A stretch of 64,000 nucleotides of DNA from Lepisosteus oculatus (lineage: Eukaryota; Chordata; Actinopteri; Semionotiformes; Lepisosteidae). Where the stretch lies: assembly GCF_040954835.1 (NCBI RefSeq), contig NC_090707.1, forward strand, positions 17,936,570 to 18,000,569, in the 5' to 3' direction. The notes beneath the pieces are model-generated. The model saw nothing but the letters and a program-made list of their open reading frames with translations. It did not search any database and had not been told where the DNA came from. Every line of letters starts with the position of its first letter. The first letter of the stretch is position 1. The translations under genes and the position numbers were made by a program. Below are positions 1 to 13,700 of the stretch, piece by piece.

Positions 1-1101
1 AAATAATACAGATGAAAATGCAATGGAGAAGCCATTGAAAAGAAAAATTACTGCATTACATTAACCCACCATATAATCTAAATGTTAGAATTTTGTTTTT
101 TTTAACAAAACTGTGGTCTTGCAGAACCTTTCTTTTCATTCTTTATCTACATCAAAAAGAATCAATTTATGTACAGCCTCCCCAGAAAAGTAGGAGGTAG
201 GATTATTTTATATTCTTTGCTACTCAACATAATGCCAAAATTAGTCTTGGTGAACTTTAAACCTATTTAAAATTTAAGTGAAATTAGTTGACAACACATC
301 ACCAATTTTTAGTCAATTTTAGTTTGGAAGACCTTAACATTTTAAAATATCTAGAATCACTTTTGCACTTTTAATATTCAACAACATTACTGTAGCCATT
401 GTAATGACAAAAATGAGCCACATACACAGAAATTTAATTTTCTTTCATATTGCCATGTCAAAACACTGAAAGCTAAGACCTTAAAACACTTTCATCAGAA
501 GTCACAACATAATATAAAAAAGGTTAGAAACGAGAGCTATTCATTCACACTGTCTAGCTCATTTGGTTGCTATCACCCAGCTGTCATTCTAATGCCTTTC
601 AGCTTTTTTCCTACCTTAATAAAAATAATAAAATAATCTATAAAAGCATCAGTGCACTGAGTTGCATAGAAATAACCAGCAGGTAAGCAAACAGTAACAA
701 GGACTGTAAGCATCCTCAATCACACTGGGAGTCAATGTTTTAGAATAAATCACAGTGGTCTATCTTTAAGTAATCTTCTCTTACTTTAATGTTCTGACTG
801 CTTGTTCTGGGCAGTTCTGTGTTTGGGAACGCAAACAAAACAAATCTCAAATGTCGGCTTAAATACACTTTGAGAAACTGATCATGATTTGCTTCTGAGT
901 TCTGCTCTCCTACTTAAAAACTAAAGAAAAGGTTTGAAGTGTGTCCAATTACAGTGGTTACGGCACTTTTTTGTTGCCCTGGCTACTAAATAATTTTTCC
1001 AATAGTACAAAACCGTGAGTGGACACTGCCTGGGATTGAGAAACTCTGTAGCAAACGGTTTGGCCACACATGGTCACATGTCCCCAAGTCCCAGGAGTTT
1101 T
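1..1101 (-). other. ITGAV: ITGAV 3' untranslated region, running off the window
   Basis: Sequence following the ITGAV stop on the minus strand, AT-rich and without a conserved frame. I see no AATAAA on the minus strand here, only ATTAAA variants, so the transcript may end beyond position 1. The ORF at 1015-1239 on the plus strand is the shadow of exon 30. Confidence 0.6.
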
Positions 1102-1753
1102 TCAAGCTTCTGTATTTCCATCTCCATTCTCCTGAGGCTGCAATTGCTCTTTCTCAGTGCCATCTTCCTGGGGCGGGCGCACACGCTTAAAAAAGCCAAA
1201 CTGAGGAAAGAAAACAGAGCACCAGTGAACGAACAGTAACCACTCATTTGTGCCTGCTTATGGGTCTTCTGGTGACCACATATAGACTGAAAATTGACTG
1301 GAAAAAGAAATTAAGCTGAGCAACTGTCAAGAAATCTATGTTAATTTAATTGATTTAACTGAACCCCGCTTATCAAAGCTTTTTCATCACATCACATTCG
1401 AAACACATTTCTCTCTGTATTTTGCAAAATGTGACAAACTTATTCTGCCGCTTCTCTCATATCAGAATTTATCACAATTCCGATTCAGATTCACCATCTC
1501 TAGTCAGGAAAGCACAAACAACTGTGTCATAAAATAAATACCAGGTACTTAAATAAATGACAGATTATACATTTTTCTAATAAAAGCTTTAAACCAACAG
1601 ACATTTAATTAAGCAACAATTCAAATTTACCTTATACATGACAAAGATCAACAGAGCCAAAAGAAGGAGCCCAGCAAGAACTGCTAGTGCAATTATCCAC
1701 CCGGGCACTGGTGGTGGGTTGTCTATTATAACCCACATAATAGAGGTGTTAAC
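1102..1753 (-). CDS. ITGAV: ITGAV exons 29-30: transmembrane helix and cytoplasmic tail
   Basis: Exon 29 (1631-1753) encodes the membrane-proximal stretch and one hydrophobic helix, about residues 990-1011, rich in Ala, Leu, Ile and Val, ending VMYK. Exon 30 (1102-1200) opens [16 protein letters not shown] (residues 1014-1018) is the conserved membrane-proximal motif that clasps the beta tail. The tail ends ENGDGNTEA and then TGA at 1104-1102. The 431-nt intron between the exons holds no recognisable element. Confidence 0.95.
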
Positions 1754-4700
1754 CTTTGTAAAGAGAGAAGAGTAAAAACTGTTATTATTTATGTTGCTGG
1801 AAATCTGTGGCTTGCATCAATGCTATTAGTGCTTTTCACAAATGAAGATTAAGAAAGTAAGTTTGTTGCAAAAGTAAGGGTATTCTGAAATTTCCCTATT
1901 TATGCAGGCAGCTTAAGCACATATAAATCACACATTTTAAGCTATTGCTCTTGATTATTGTGATCTCTATAGTGATAACTAATTTAACCATATTTCGCAT
2001 CACACATGACACTCTATTCATAATTTCTAAAATCGTTCAAAAATGTCACTATAAATGTAAACTGAGAAAAAAAGAAGCACATCTAACCTAAGCAGATAAC
2101 AACAATTGTATGGAATAAACACTGCAGTATTAACTTCCTTGATTCCCCCCAAAAAATAGGTTTCACATCACATATTTCCTTTACATTTTAAACCTGTTCC
2201 CTTTAATTTCACAATGTTTTCAAGAAAGAAAATACACATACCACTGTAGAATTGGATGGTAACTCATACTTAAGGTTTTTGTATGGCATTTCTATGACAT
2301 TAAAAGAGGCTGATGATCTTGCAATGTATGACCGGTTCTGGTTTTCACCCTGGGAACATAAAAAAAGAAAAATCTTTTTCAATCTAAGTAAGACAACAAG
2401 CTTTTCTACTATCTTATGTTACCACATCAATTATAAATTAAAAACACAAGCTTTAATTATTTAAAGAAAGGGTTCTTACGCTCAAGAAGGTAGCAGCCCA
2501 CAGTCTGGACCTGATGAAGAGAATTGCACTCTTTCCTCGCTCTAAGCGACCGACCTGACATCTGATTTTGAGACATTCTGCTTTCTCACAGTTCTGAATA
2601 AGAAGAACAGAAAAAATTGTCAAGCAATTTTTCTCTGATAAAACATGTACTGTACTATGTATATTTTGCATCCCCAAAATAACTTTAATCTGGAGAATTT
2701 TTACATATTGTCGCCAATGTTTTTATGACCTTAGTGTGGGAATATACAGAGTATATCAGGAATACTCATAACGGTGCAATAGGACCAAAATATACCAAAG
2801 CTTCCAGGTTCCCTTCCATCTGTGGGGCATCTCTGCGACGGCGTTTATTTTTTCCTTCATTCCGAGAATCTCCACTTATAACTGTAGTATTCTGCTTTGG
2901 TGCTGCAGGCATCTAAAAGAAAAGTGTAGCACTACAATTACCAAAATAAACACACATGAGTGTTTTTTCTTAATTAAATACTGATTGATATGTTTTGTAG
3001 GAAATATGTTCACATGCAGTAGTAACTACATAGTCATAATACTTACTGTGACATTCAAGGGATTAATTTCCATATCAGTAGTACAGTTCATTGGTCCATC
3101 AATTTCGTAATTAGTAATGTAAAGAAGAGACCCGTTGTTGAACTTGTAAGGCCAGTCAATGTCTAACATTGCCTTGCTAAATGTGCTTGGACCATTATTT
3201 CGAAGCTAAAAAAGAAAGAACACATATTTGTGTATTTTAGGGCAACTGCAATGTCAAACAGCCTTTCTTTTAACATGAGCAATGGCTATACTGAATTCAG
3301 CCAGTATCTTGGACAGTCTACAAAGTCATTAACATAAATGACAAAGATTTGTCATATCTCTTCCATATAAAAAGTTCAAGTTGAAAAATACCTGGCTTTA
3401 AATAAATATGAAATATGTTACAAATAATTGTAATTTGCCTTTTTTTAGGAAATGATGGCAGTTGGCCATTAAAATATCAGCAGGTGTTAATACCACTATT
3501 GCATAATAAAGAAAGTTCTTTAAGAGGAGGCAGAAAGAAATAAGACCTCATAGATATGCTGCACAAGAGGTCCAATGTCATCCTCTAACACAGGGTTCTC
3601 CTTGGGCTGCCAATTAGCGATGGGGAGAAAGATCTGATCAGGTGCAGATACACTGGATAAGAGGAAAAAACATGAAACACAGCTTGAGAAGACAAACTCT
3701 GTCTGTAGTCATAGCTACTTTCCTGGCAAAAGACCAATACTAAAATACAAAATACCAATACAAAATCTTCAAAAGATCCTCATTACAGGATTCTGAATGA
3801 TACAATTACTCCATCGACCTGCAGGTAATGAACGCTTTTAAAATGGACAACCCCACGTCCAAAATACATATTAGACAGGGCAATGTTTATTCTTTAACTT
3901 TAGGCTGCAAAATCATTTAAAAATCATTCGAAAACCTGTTTTTGAGAAAATCAGTACATGCAGTACTAGTATCTGTACTAGTGTTTAGGTTAGGTTTCCT
4001 TAAGTAAGTTATACTTGAAATGATCAATTGGACTCAAATGCAAGAAGGCTAGGAATGTAATGCAGATGCTGCAAAAAGTCTACAAAACAGCTTGTTCCAT
4101 TCACTCTGTAACACGACTGATCAGCAGTGATACTGTATGTGTGAAGCAGGATCCCAGTTTAACACAGAACAATTCATGCCCCTTGCTTTGTCATGACAAG
4201 GACAAACACATTGAAAGATTAATGGATTACATTGATGCTGGTATTGCTGTAACAATTGTGTGGACCACACACCTGAAAACGTAATGCCTAATAAAATGCA
4301 ACACAGTGAGACTGCCATCATCAACAACTGTTAAAATTGGTATTAATGACCCCTTAAAACACATTTCTACTGAAACAATGGTTCTGTTTTACAATGAACT
4401 CAGCAACCTTTCATGGTTTCTGGTGTAAATATATGCTGAATTACTTTAGCTCTGAGTTGTCCAAGATTGTACACCGCTACAGGATGATTAAAACTGGAAA
4501 ACCTGCGTGACCTTTATGCACAATAATGCACACATTATTGTTGCTCATGGAGAGTCGCATGCATTTCCTACCACTTATTAACATGCTCGTTTTTTCACAA
4601 TCACTTATTTTTAAACAAAAGATTATATAAAAACAAAGCACATACACGGACTTCTTGATTAGCAAATATGAGCTCTAAAATGTTCGGAGATTACATTCAA

Positions 4701-7700
4701 ACAGGTTGTGACATTTCTTCAGGTATTTCAACTTATACAAATCATTTTAAAACAAATTAACTGCTTTCATTACTCAGAGTTCAGTCTTATGTTAAAATCA
4801 ATCAATCAAAATGTTAAACAGTAGGAAACAATTACCTTACCACACGTGTCCCTTATGTCAAGATAAAATCAACAGCAGACAACCAGTAGTAAGATAAAAC
4901 AAAAAAAAAAACAAGCAGCTCATACTCACCCTCGGATTTCTACTTTTGCCAAGACTGCAAGATCAGTGACTGTGGACACCAAATTGCTAGTATTATCAAA
5001 CTGGTTGGAACTGCAAAACATTTTGAAAGCAAATGATTAAGAGATACGTAACTATGAGAAAAACTAAGAAACTTTTCGCTGTGTAACAAAATTAATGTAC
5101 GACTGAAGGTGGCACTGTAAATCCAGATATGGAATTATAGTGTTATTCTGTTGGTAAATGGATGAGATTTGATGCCAGAGTTTAATCAAAATCTTAACAA
5201 GCCTTATGACCTGGGGAAAGAAAGAGCAGCACATATGCTAAAATATACATAGAAGAACAGTAGAGAGAAGATGTCTTATCAGATTTTTTTCTAGTAGCAA
5301 CATATTCTTTAACACACATTGCTAAATTATACTGTGGTCTGCACTGCACTGTAGAGCAGACTGAAAACTTTAGAGACTGATAACTTAGAGATTCTGTGAA
5401 ACATGCAATTTGACCAGGGGTGCCCCAATGTTTGCATACAACTGTAAGTGAAAGCAATATGCCATATACTGTAGGAGCAACCCAATATTCAAGTATTTTT
5501 TTTAAAATGTCTCCAGGGGGCTTGACAAACTTCCTAATTACTACATCTTCTATTTAAAGATTCAATAGAATCACAGAAATCTCTGCCTTTAAACAAGACA
5601 AGAGTTTCAACTCCTGGATACCCAGCTGTCCGAGACAGTAATGCTCACTTTACCTTTTGATCTGCAAGTCAAACTTCACTGAAGTGTCCTGCTCTGAAAG
5701 CTGATGCACACTGAACCGCAGACCAGCCACAAGCTACCCAGGAAAAGAAACGGCACCACTGTTAATATCACTGTTTGCAGTCTGGCAGATTGTGACATTC
5801 TTCCATTTCAGAAAGGAAACATCCACTCTACCACTGCATTAAGGCAAACATTCTGAATAGCATTATGCATCACCTCAAATTCATCTTTAAAGTTTGATGA
5901 TTTAGTTCTTTTTCAAACTTATCCGCTTATCTGTTCATTTAAATTGGAAAAAAAAATATTCAGTGAAGAACCAATTATTTAATGTAAAATTGATTTATTT
6001 TACACTATATTATTATTATTATTATTATTATTATACACTTTACTATATTATTATGAATTATTCAGCCACACATTATAATCATCAGGTGGTCATTTTCCCT
6101 TTGAATTTGTAAACATAAAGCATCTCTGACAATAATCTGTCAGGGGAACAAAGAAAACAAAAACAATTTTTAAGTATTTTAAAGAGTTCAGGTCTTAATG
6201 ATACCTAATGAAAGTAACTGATACTAACTGAAACTAATGACAATGATACTTACTTTTGTTCCACCTTTCATTGGATTTCCAAGGTCACATACCACTGACC
6301 TGGTTTGGTTTTCCGTCTTATAAGCACAAGACAATCGTGACAATACCTATAAAAAATGAAAATAAGGAAGTCAGCTGTGCATTCATTTCTTGTTCAACAA
6401 AGCTGGGTCGGGTCAGGACTGGGACTGAAATATCTAAGGAAAATCAGGTGCTGTTTTAAGTGGCGCTGGTGGAGGAGACGGTGATGGTCTTCCCTTTGGA
6501 ACTGAATTCCCAAAGCAATGTTCCAGCATAGTGGTGAAGGACACTATGCCAGAGGAGGTGTCATTCCTCAGATGAGACATTAAGCTACTTCCTACTTGGT
6601 TGTTAAAGATGTCATGGCACTGTTTGTAAGAGTAGGGGTGCTCACCCTGCTGTTCCAGATAAATTCTAGTCTGGGCTTGTACAATCTGACCTCCCTAAAG
6701 TTACCCCATTAATTCAATTGGTGAAGCAATTTCTCATTTGTCCACCTAATGTGTAGTGGGGTTATACACTAAGGGCTGTCACACATCACCCAGGTAGGTG
6801 CTGTACATCAGTGACAGATGATGTAGGTCGTTGCACCATATGTGGAATGCTTTAGTGATCCTGTGGGATGAAAAGTGCTACAAAACTGGTAGGAACAACT
6901 GTATTGTTTCCCTGGCAAAAAAAAACAAATACATCCATCCATTTTCTAACTGCTTTATCCAATAGAGGGTCATGGGGGAACTGGAGCCTATCCAGAAAAA
7001 AAATGAACGATACACCCTGGATGGGACACCAGATACAGACATTAACATGCACACACTCACACCAGGGCCAATTTTCCCCGAAGCGAATTAAGCTAGCAGT
7101 ATGTCTTTGGCCTGTGGGAGGAACCTGGAGCACCTGGAGGTAACTCACATTAACAAGGGGAGAACACACAAACGCCATGCACATGACACCCCAGGAATTG
7201 AACTCAGAGCCCCAGCATTGTATGGTAGCAATGCTCACCATTATGCTGCCCAACAAAAAAACACACAGATTTTAAAAATAACTCATATTAAATGGTCAAA
7301 AACCTTGCCCACATAAACCATAAATTAATATCATAGTTGCGGAACACAATTCATGACAAACATTAATATAAGATCATTTGAGAGTGTAATTACAGTATAA
7401 AGGGCAGGTAGTTTCTAAGGCTGACTTCACTGGAATTAATCTAAAATAATAAAACAGAGGGACACGTTGATCAGTGCAGGACAACTTTACCTCACTATTC
7501 CGTACTACACCGATGAAGTCTGCCTGGGGAGGCATGAACACATGCAATTCTGCCTCGTATGCCCCCTCTCCATTGTTCTCTGCAGTGACCTCTAACGTCA
7601 ACGGGCTGTCATCCCCAATAAAGATCTGTTTCTGGTCGCTGCTCAATATTAAAAGAAGATAACTGTGTTATTCTGTAGCTTCAGCTCATGTGGTCACTGA

Positions 7701-10700
7701 ATTGTGTCTTCTTTGTGTATGTGACTAATGTTTGCTTAAATAAGTCTGAAAAAAATGAATCTTACTAATAGACAAGGTCACTAACACATTGCTATCACAT
7801 ATTTCTCTTCCTGTCAAATGAGCACCTCTTCTATCTGAAATTTCTACATTGTTAACCATTATAAGCTGACAGAATTTAAAACTAGAAATATTAACAAATA
7901 CTGTATATATGCATCCAATTTTTAAACACACAAAATACATAATAGTTTCTGAACATATCTTTTAATCCTCAAAACACCTTTATACAATCTATAAATCTTT
8001 TAAACAATCCTAAGAAATTTTGTTGTAATCACTGTTGCAAGAGACAAATTGTGATTATTATTATTAGAAAATGTGATTATTTTTCACATTTCCAAAGTCT
8101 GTTCTTAATAATATTGTAAGTACTGTACAAATAATTATTGGTTCTTCAAATTTGATATAAAACCTCCTACTAAACATGGTGAGCTTTGCAAAATTTGAAT
8201 ATTTAAGTCCATTAGACACAATGGTAGAAATGAATCTTTAAAAAAAATAGCTGACCACTGATCAAATTGCCTTACATTACTTTTTTCTTTAAAAAACAAC
8301 CATTTTTCCCTTTGCCCCTTTTCAAAGTGAACAGATCCTACGTATGATAAGTTGATACATTTTCTACTTCACTGAACAAATTTTACCAGTTATTTTTTTT
8401 AAAGACAGAAATAATATTTTATACAATATGAAATCTGTTTCTGTTCTTGGCATGGGTGTGTTACAGCAGCCTTAAAAGTCTTAAATCATATTCTTATGAC
8501 CGCATTTATTCACCTGTATTTAAATATCTACCTATGGCTTTTGATACTACGGACTACTCAGTACCTTTTAATAAATTGTGTAGTACTGATTTTGATCATT
8601 CTCCTGCATGGCTTCAGGATTTACAAAACAGCAGTGTGTAAAATCGAACTTATGCTTAACCGTCTAACCATTACTAAGGATTTCCACTATTTTTATAATA
8701 CATACTACCAGTACTGTCCAGGTAACTTTCATACTCATTTCTATGCTGACAACACTATTTAATACTTAGTTGGTCATTCTTTATTGTCAGTAATGGCTTA
8801 TCTGCAAGTCAGCTTTGATCAAATTCAGTAGGTATTTCATGAATTGCAACTTTTGTTTAACACTGTAAAAACAGAAATAATGTTATTTTACAGAAATATA
8901 ACAAATTGCTCCATTGGTAATGATTGCAATATATTTACTTGGAGCAAGATTAATTTAGAGAAAATAGTGGTTTCTAAATATCTAGGTGGTTTAGATAGCT
9001 CTTTCACTGATTTAGATAAGTTATGCATTAAAATCAAATGTAGACTTACCTTTCTATAAGACACAGATCCTGTTTTACATGTACTTCTAGTTATAAATCA
9101 AATGTCTGTACTCCCCATTTTGGTTTATGGTTTGGTTTATTCACAAAATGCCCACTAAAGCTGTACTTGGAAATTTATTTTTCCACATCATTCTGCTATA
9201 AGATTTATCATTGGTGCTCCTTATCATACTCAACACTGGGATCTTTATTCTTTAATGGATAGATCTTCTCTGCATATGAGAAGACGGACTCTATGGTTTA
9301 GGGTAATTTAAAGAAGCATGATTGGGAAAAATCATTCTTATTTGAATCATCTAACAATTTACAATCTAGTACATTTCTTAAATTGCATCTTCCTAAGGTA
9401 GTTACTGCTCTAGGATGCAAGTCCTTTCAATGTACTACAGCTAAAGACTGGTAAGAATTGCAGAGTTAAATCCGTTCAATTCTGTATATGCTGATAATCC
9501 TCTGTTGGAGGGTTAATTTAATAATTTTTGATACTTTTATTGCTAATTCAAGTTTAAATGATGGTCTAATATAAAAAGTCACAATCAAACTCACCTTTTC
9601 ACAGATAGTCTGAGATCTGGTTTACAGATATTATCATCACCGCAGTCCAGTAAAATGTGGGCCTGGAATTTATTAAGGTAATGATTACTACCACTCCAAT
9701 AACTCCTAACCTTCAGCTTTTTAATTTGTTTAATGGAAATCTTTGATTTATTGATGATCTATAAGATTAATCAATCCTTTTAAAAATACTGTCGCTATAA
9801 AACAAAGAGAGAAGTCAATTAATCTGTTGTGATTTACTTGCTTTATTGACCTAACTTATCACCGTAATTAATTTTATATTTGTTAATATACATTTGATGT
9901 GTAATATATTCAAAGGAAACCAGATATGAAGTAGAAATGCAGGCTGTATTTTCAGATCCTAAATGATATGGGATATAATGCTGTTTATTTTATTATTCTT
10001 AAACAATTAACACCATATATTTTACTATTCGGTATACAATGTAAATGACATACAGTATACCCTAAAATAAAATCTTTGTCTGATGTTCAGAAAAAAAAAA
10101 TTAAAGTGTTAACTTGTTTTTTAACCTCTTCCTTTAAAAACAGCATGTCCTTCGAATGCATAACAGATCAATTCTTTAATATTTAAACATTAAAGCATTC
10201 ATTCTCAAACCATGACAAACCTGTTGAGCACTAAGGAATACTGTACCTGTTTGGAGATGTTAGCAGGGGTAAACTGGTCCAGAATAGGCATAAGTCCAGT
10301 TTTATCTGCAGCAGTTTTATAATCTAATTTGTACTCCATAAAGATGGAAATTGGAGTAATCTTGTCCCTGAACTCTGAATCATCCTATTTGAAGGAAAGG
10401 AAAGCAAAGATGTAAAAAATATCATGTGAACTCAAAGTTGTTTTTTCCAGAATAAGAAGAATTTAACTTGAACACTTTTAATTTGAAAAAAAGCTTAGTA
10501 GAATCCAACGACACCAGCGATCGGAGACTCTGTTTTATCATTAATACTATGAAATATGATGTGAACCACACATGATATATTTACAGTGTCTTTCACTAAG
10601 ACAAAATAGGAGGCTAATTGGCACACTCACTCGTAAATATGCATCCAGCTCTTCACACGAAGGGGCTTTGCCAGTATTCACAGTCATGTTTTTTGTATGG

Positions 10701-13700
10701 GATGACAAACTGCTGTGCAGAAACAGGGCCCTCTTTATTGCTCCTTTGTGTTTGAGTCTGTCTAAGTGCAGGTCCACCTGAAAGTCTTAAGTCAGAAACA
10801 AATGTATTAAAATATTTTAAACATCCCTTGCCATCTCCTTTTTAGCCTTCCCTTTTTGCTTCTTGTTTTTTTATTCAACAGAAATGCCAACATGAGTAAA
10901 TACATTACTAAAACCATTAAATCTTCTCACTAAATTAGCACAATGTATAGTTTGGAAGGCTGGCTGTACAAATTGAGAATTGACACTTGAAATCCTGGGG
11001 AAATACACATGCAAATAAACATTAGAATAGTTCATTGGGCTGGGCTCTTCTGTTTATTTGTGGCAATGATTAGAGCAGAGAAGCTTCATATGTTGTGTGG
11101 TCACAGTTCAGGTGATCAGCAGGGAAACATCAGAAAGTTCAAAACTCTTACAACAGCAAACGAATATCCTCATCATTAGAGCAAAAAAAGTGACAGGATT
11201 GTGACTTAAATTTCTACACTGTGTGGGAAAAAGAGGAAATGCTGCATTAATAAACTACTAAATGCAATGCTTAATATCTGGTTATACCTATTAAGATTTT
11301 AACAATGTACAGGTAACAGCACAAAAAGATGCTCTGTATTCCCAAAATATAGAAGTGTTTCAAAAATATATTTTACAAATTCAGAAAGGACTGCAATATT
11401 CAACGTATTTTGAAGAAAATCTTGAAATAGAACATTCACTCTTGCTGTATCTGTACTTGTTCTTTACATTTGGATTCTATGTAAGCAGTGGAAGTACTCC
11501 CTTTGCATCTGCTGTGTTGCTTTAAATATTATAGTTTGGCAGAAGGCTGACTGGGTAGTGAGAAGGGGGCCGAGCCTGTTTTTTTTAAGTCGCTATGATC
11601 CTGTTTTCATGCCACCCCGAATTAAAAATGACAATGAAATTCATAGGAACTTACGGAGCATTGAAGGTGCTCCCTTCCCGTTTGCCTTCAGACAGTATTT
11701 CACTTTAAAACTGCAGGGAGATGCAAAACAAGTCAGGATAACAAGTAAGTAAAAACACGCTTCTTACACAGTCTGCACGCTCATGTAGGAGATAATCACA
11801 TTCTATCAAATGTGATGGGGAGATTTGTTTTCAGATAGTCATACCGCTTTGTACGTTGTCTCTTCAGACTCAAAGTTAAATATTTTTTAGAAACCTGCAA
11901 GAAACCATTAAATTATCTAGTGGAAAAAACTATGCATCACTGCATAAGACTGTGTACTTACTGATTATATTTCAAAATTAAGGTATGCTAGTGTAATGTA
12001 CACTGGTAAAATGCCTATTTTGTTTTAATTTAATAATACATTATGTGAATGTCCTCAAGCACAGAAACATTCTGGTGTTCAAAGTGCTGATGCTTCCTAA
12101 TTTATGTTACAATTATTAATCTGAAAGCTAAAATGACAGTTACATGTATGGGCACAACTAAATAGCAAAAACTAAACAACATTAATATATATAGATAATG
12201 TTCCAATATAACAGTTTCTTAACAGAAAATCGGTGGCTAGGAGTTTCAAATAACAATGATCACAACTATAGAACATCCTACAACAATTCAATCTAACCAC
12301 AGCATACTATATACAGTATGAAACTACATACTGTATGCTATGCCCAGAAATGAACTTCATTTTAATTATTATTTAAATTATTGTGTCAGGCATGTTACTA
12401 GAATTTCAAAGGACAGATTACAAAAACTCCCAATCACTGTTGTTAAGCTTGTTGGAAGGGGCAATTGAGCTGTCTAAGAATTTGAGACATTGCTAAACAC
12501 CTGGCTGGAATTAAGCCGGAGTCACACTACAGGACTCGAGAGCATGAAAAATTTAACGACTGCAGTCACTGAATCTCGCTGCTTTTTCTGTCCTAGAAGG
12601 TTTTATATTACACAACTAGCAATCGCAGGGGGTGACTAATCACGACTTTTCATCAAGCTCTAAATCTCGTATTGCGCCATGAAAGTACCATGGGGTCGCC
12701 TCATTCTGACAGCCAATCAATGTGGAGCACACCAGAATAAGAGGAGGAGCACCACACGAAAATAAACGAACAAAATGGAAAATGTTTATAAATATAGAAC
12801 AAATTTAAAACCTTTAAAACAAACATTGTTAACAAATTAGTATTGCGCTATAACGTGTAATATCATGGGAACATTATCTCACAAGTACACATCTGGCTCA
12901 CTGCCCACCCCTACGACTTGCGACTCGCTACGAGAAAATCAAACCAGTTTGATTATATCGTAGCGAGCCACAGAGAGTCATAGGGGCTATTAAGAGTGCT
13001 ATGACTGAGTTGCTGGGAGTATCACACTACACAACTGAGGGTAATGGGCATCCACTGCAACTCTCTACAACTCGCAGTGATTTTCTTACGATTATGTAAA
13101 TGAAGGCTAGGACTGAAAATCCTAGGAAAAGTCGAGTAGTGTGACACCGGCATTACCATTTGCAGTTCTTGGGAGCTTCAAAGCAAGAAAGTAACTGAGG
13201 TGTCTGCAGAGTAATAGAGGGCCTGAGAGACAATGATCACAGGAATGGTCTGGTTTATCTTGGTTATCTTAAGTTCTGGATCAATGATTAAGTGTCATCA
13301 ACAGTTGAGGAACAGAGGATAAAAAAGGCAGGTAGACAGAGAGAGAGGGGGAAGGACAGGGGAAGAGACAGAAAGACAAGAGGGAAAGTGAAAAAGGGTT
13401 GTGGTCTTTGAGACGTCACTGTCCAGATCATCTGAATTAAGTACTGAACCTTGTTAAGGGAGCTTGCCATTCTGTTGTTTGTAGGAAATGCTCAATTTCC
13501 TATATAGACAACCTGTTGTTTAAAAGTGGCCTTTCTTGGTTAGAGGATGCTTTTTTTTTAAATGGGGAGATAAGCTTCCTATTCACTTTGACACATCCAG
13601 ATCTATTCTGCTTGGTTTAGAAGGCAGGTTTATCTCTTGTGGACCTGTGTAGGGGTTATAAAAGACCTCTTAATATTTGGTAGCAGTCTGGGGTTTTTCT

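Noticed and set aside
6852..7256. 134-codon minus-strand frame
   Set aside because: It is a chance frame through a V-SINE, not a gene.
10770..10778. Alternative ITGAV exon 17 acceptor ending at CAG before GTG GAC
   Set aside because: It would leave the reading frame from exon 16 in the wrong phase and lose the conserved FQ. The AG at 10787-10786 restores phase.
12301..12340. Short inverted repeat ACAGTATG/CATACTGT
   Set aside because: Only 8-bp arms, built from the generally over-used TACTGTA word. Not significant alone.
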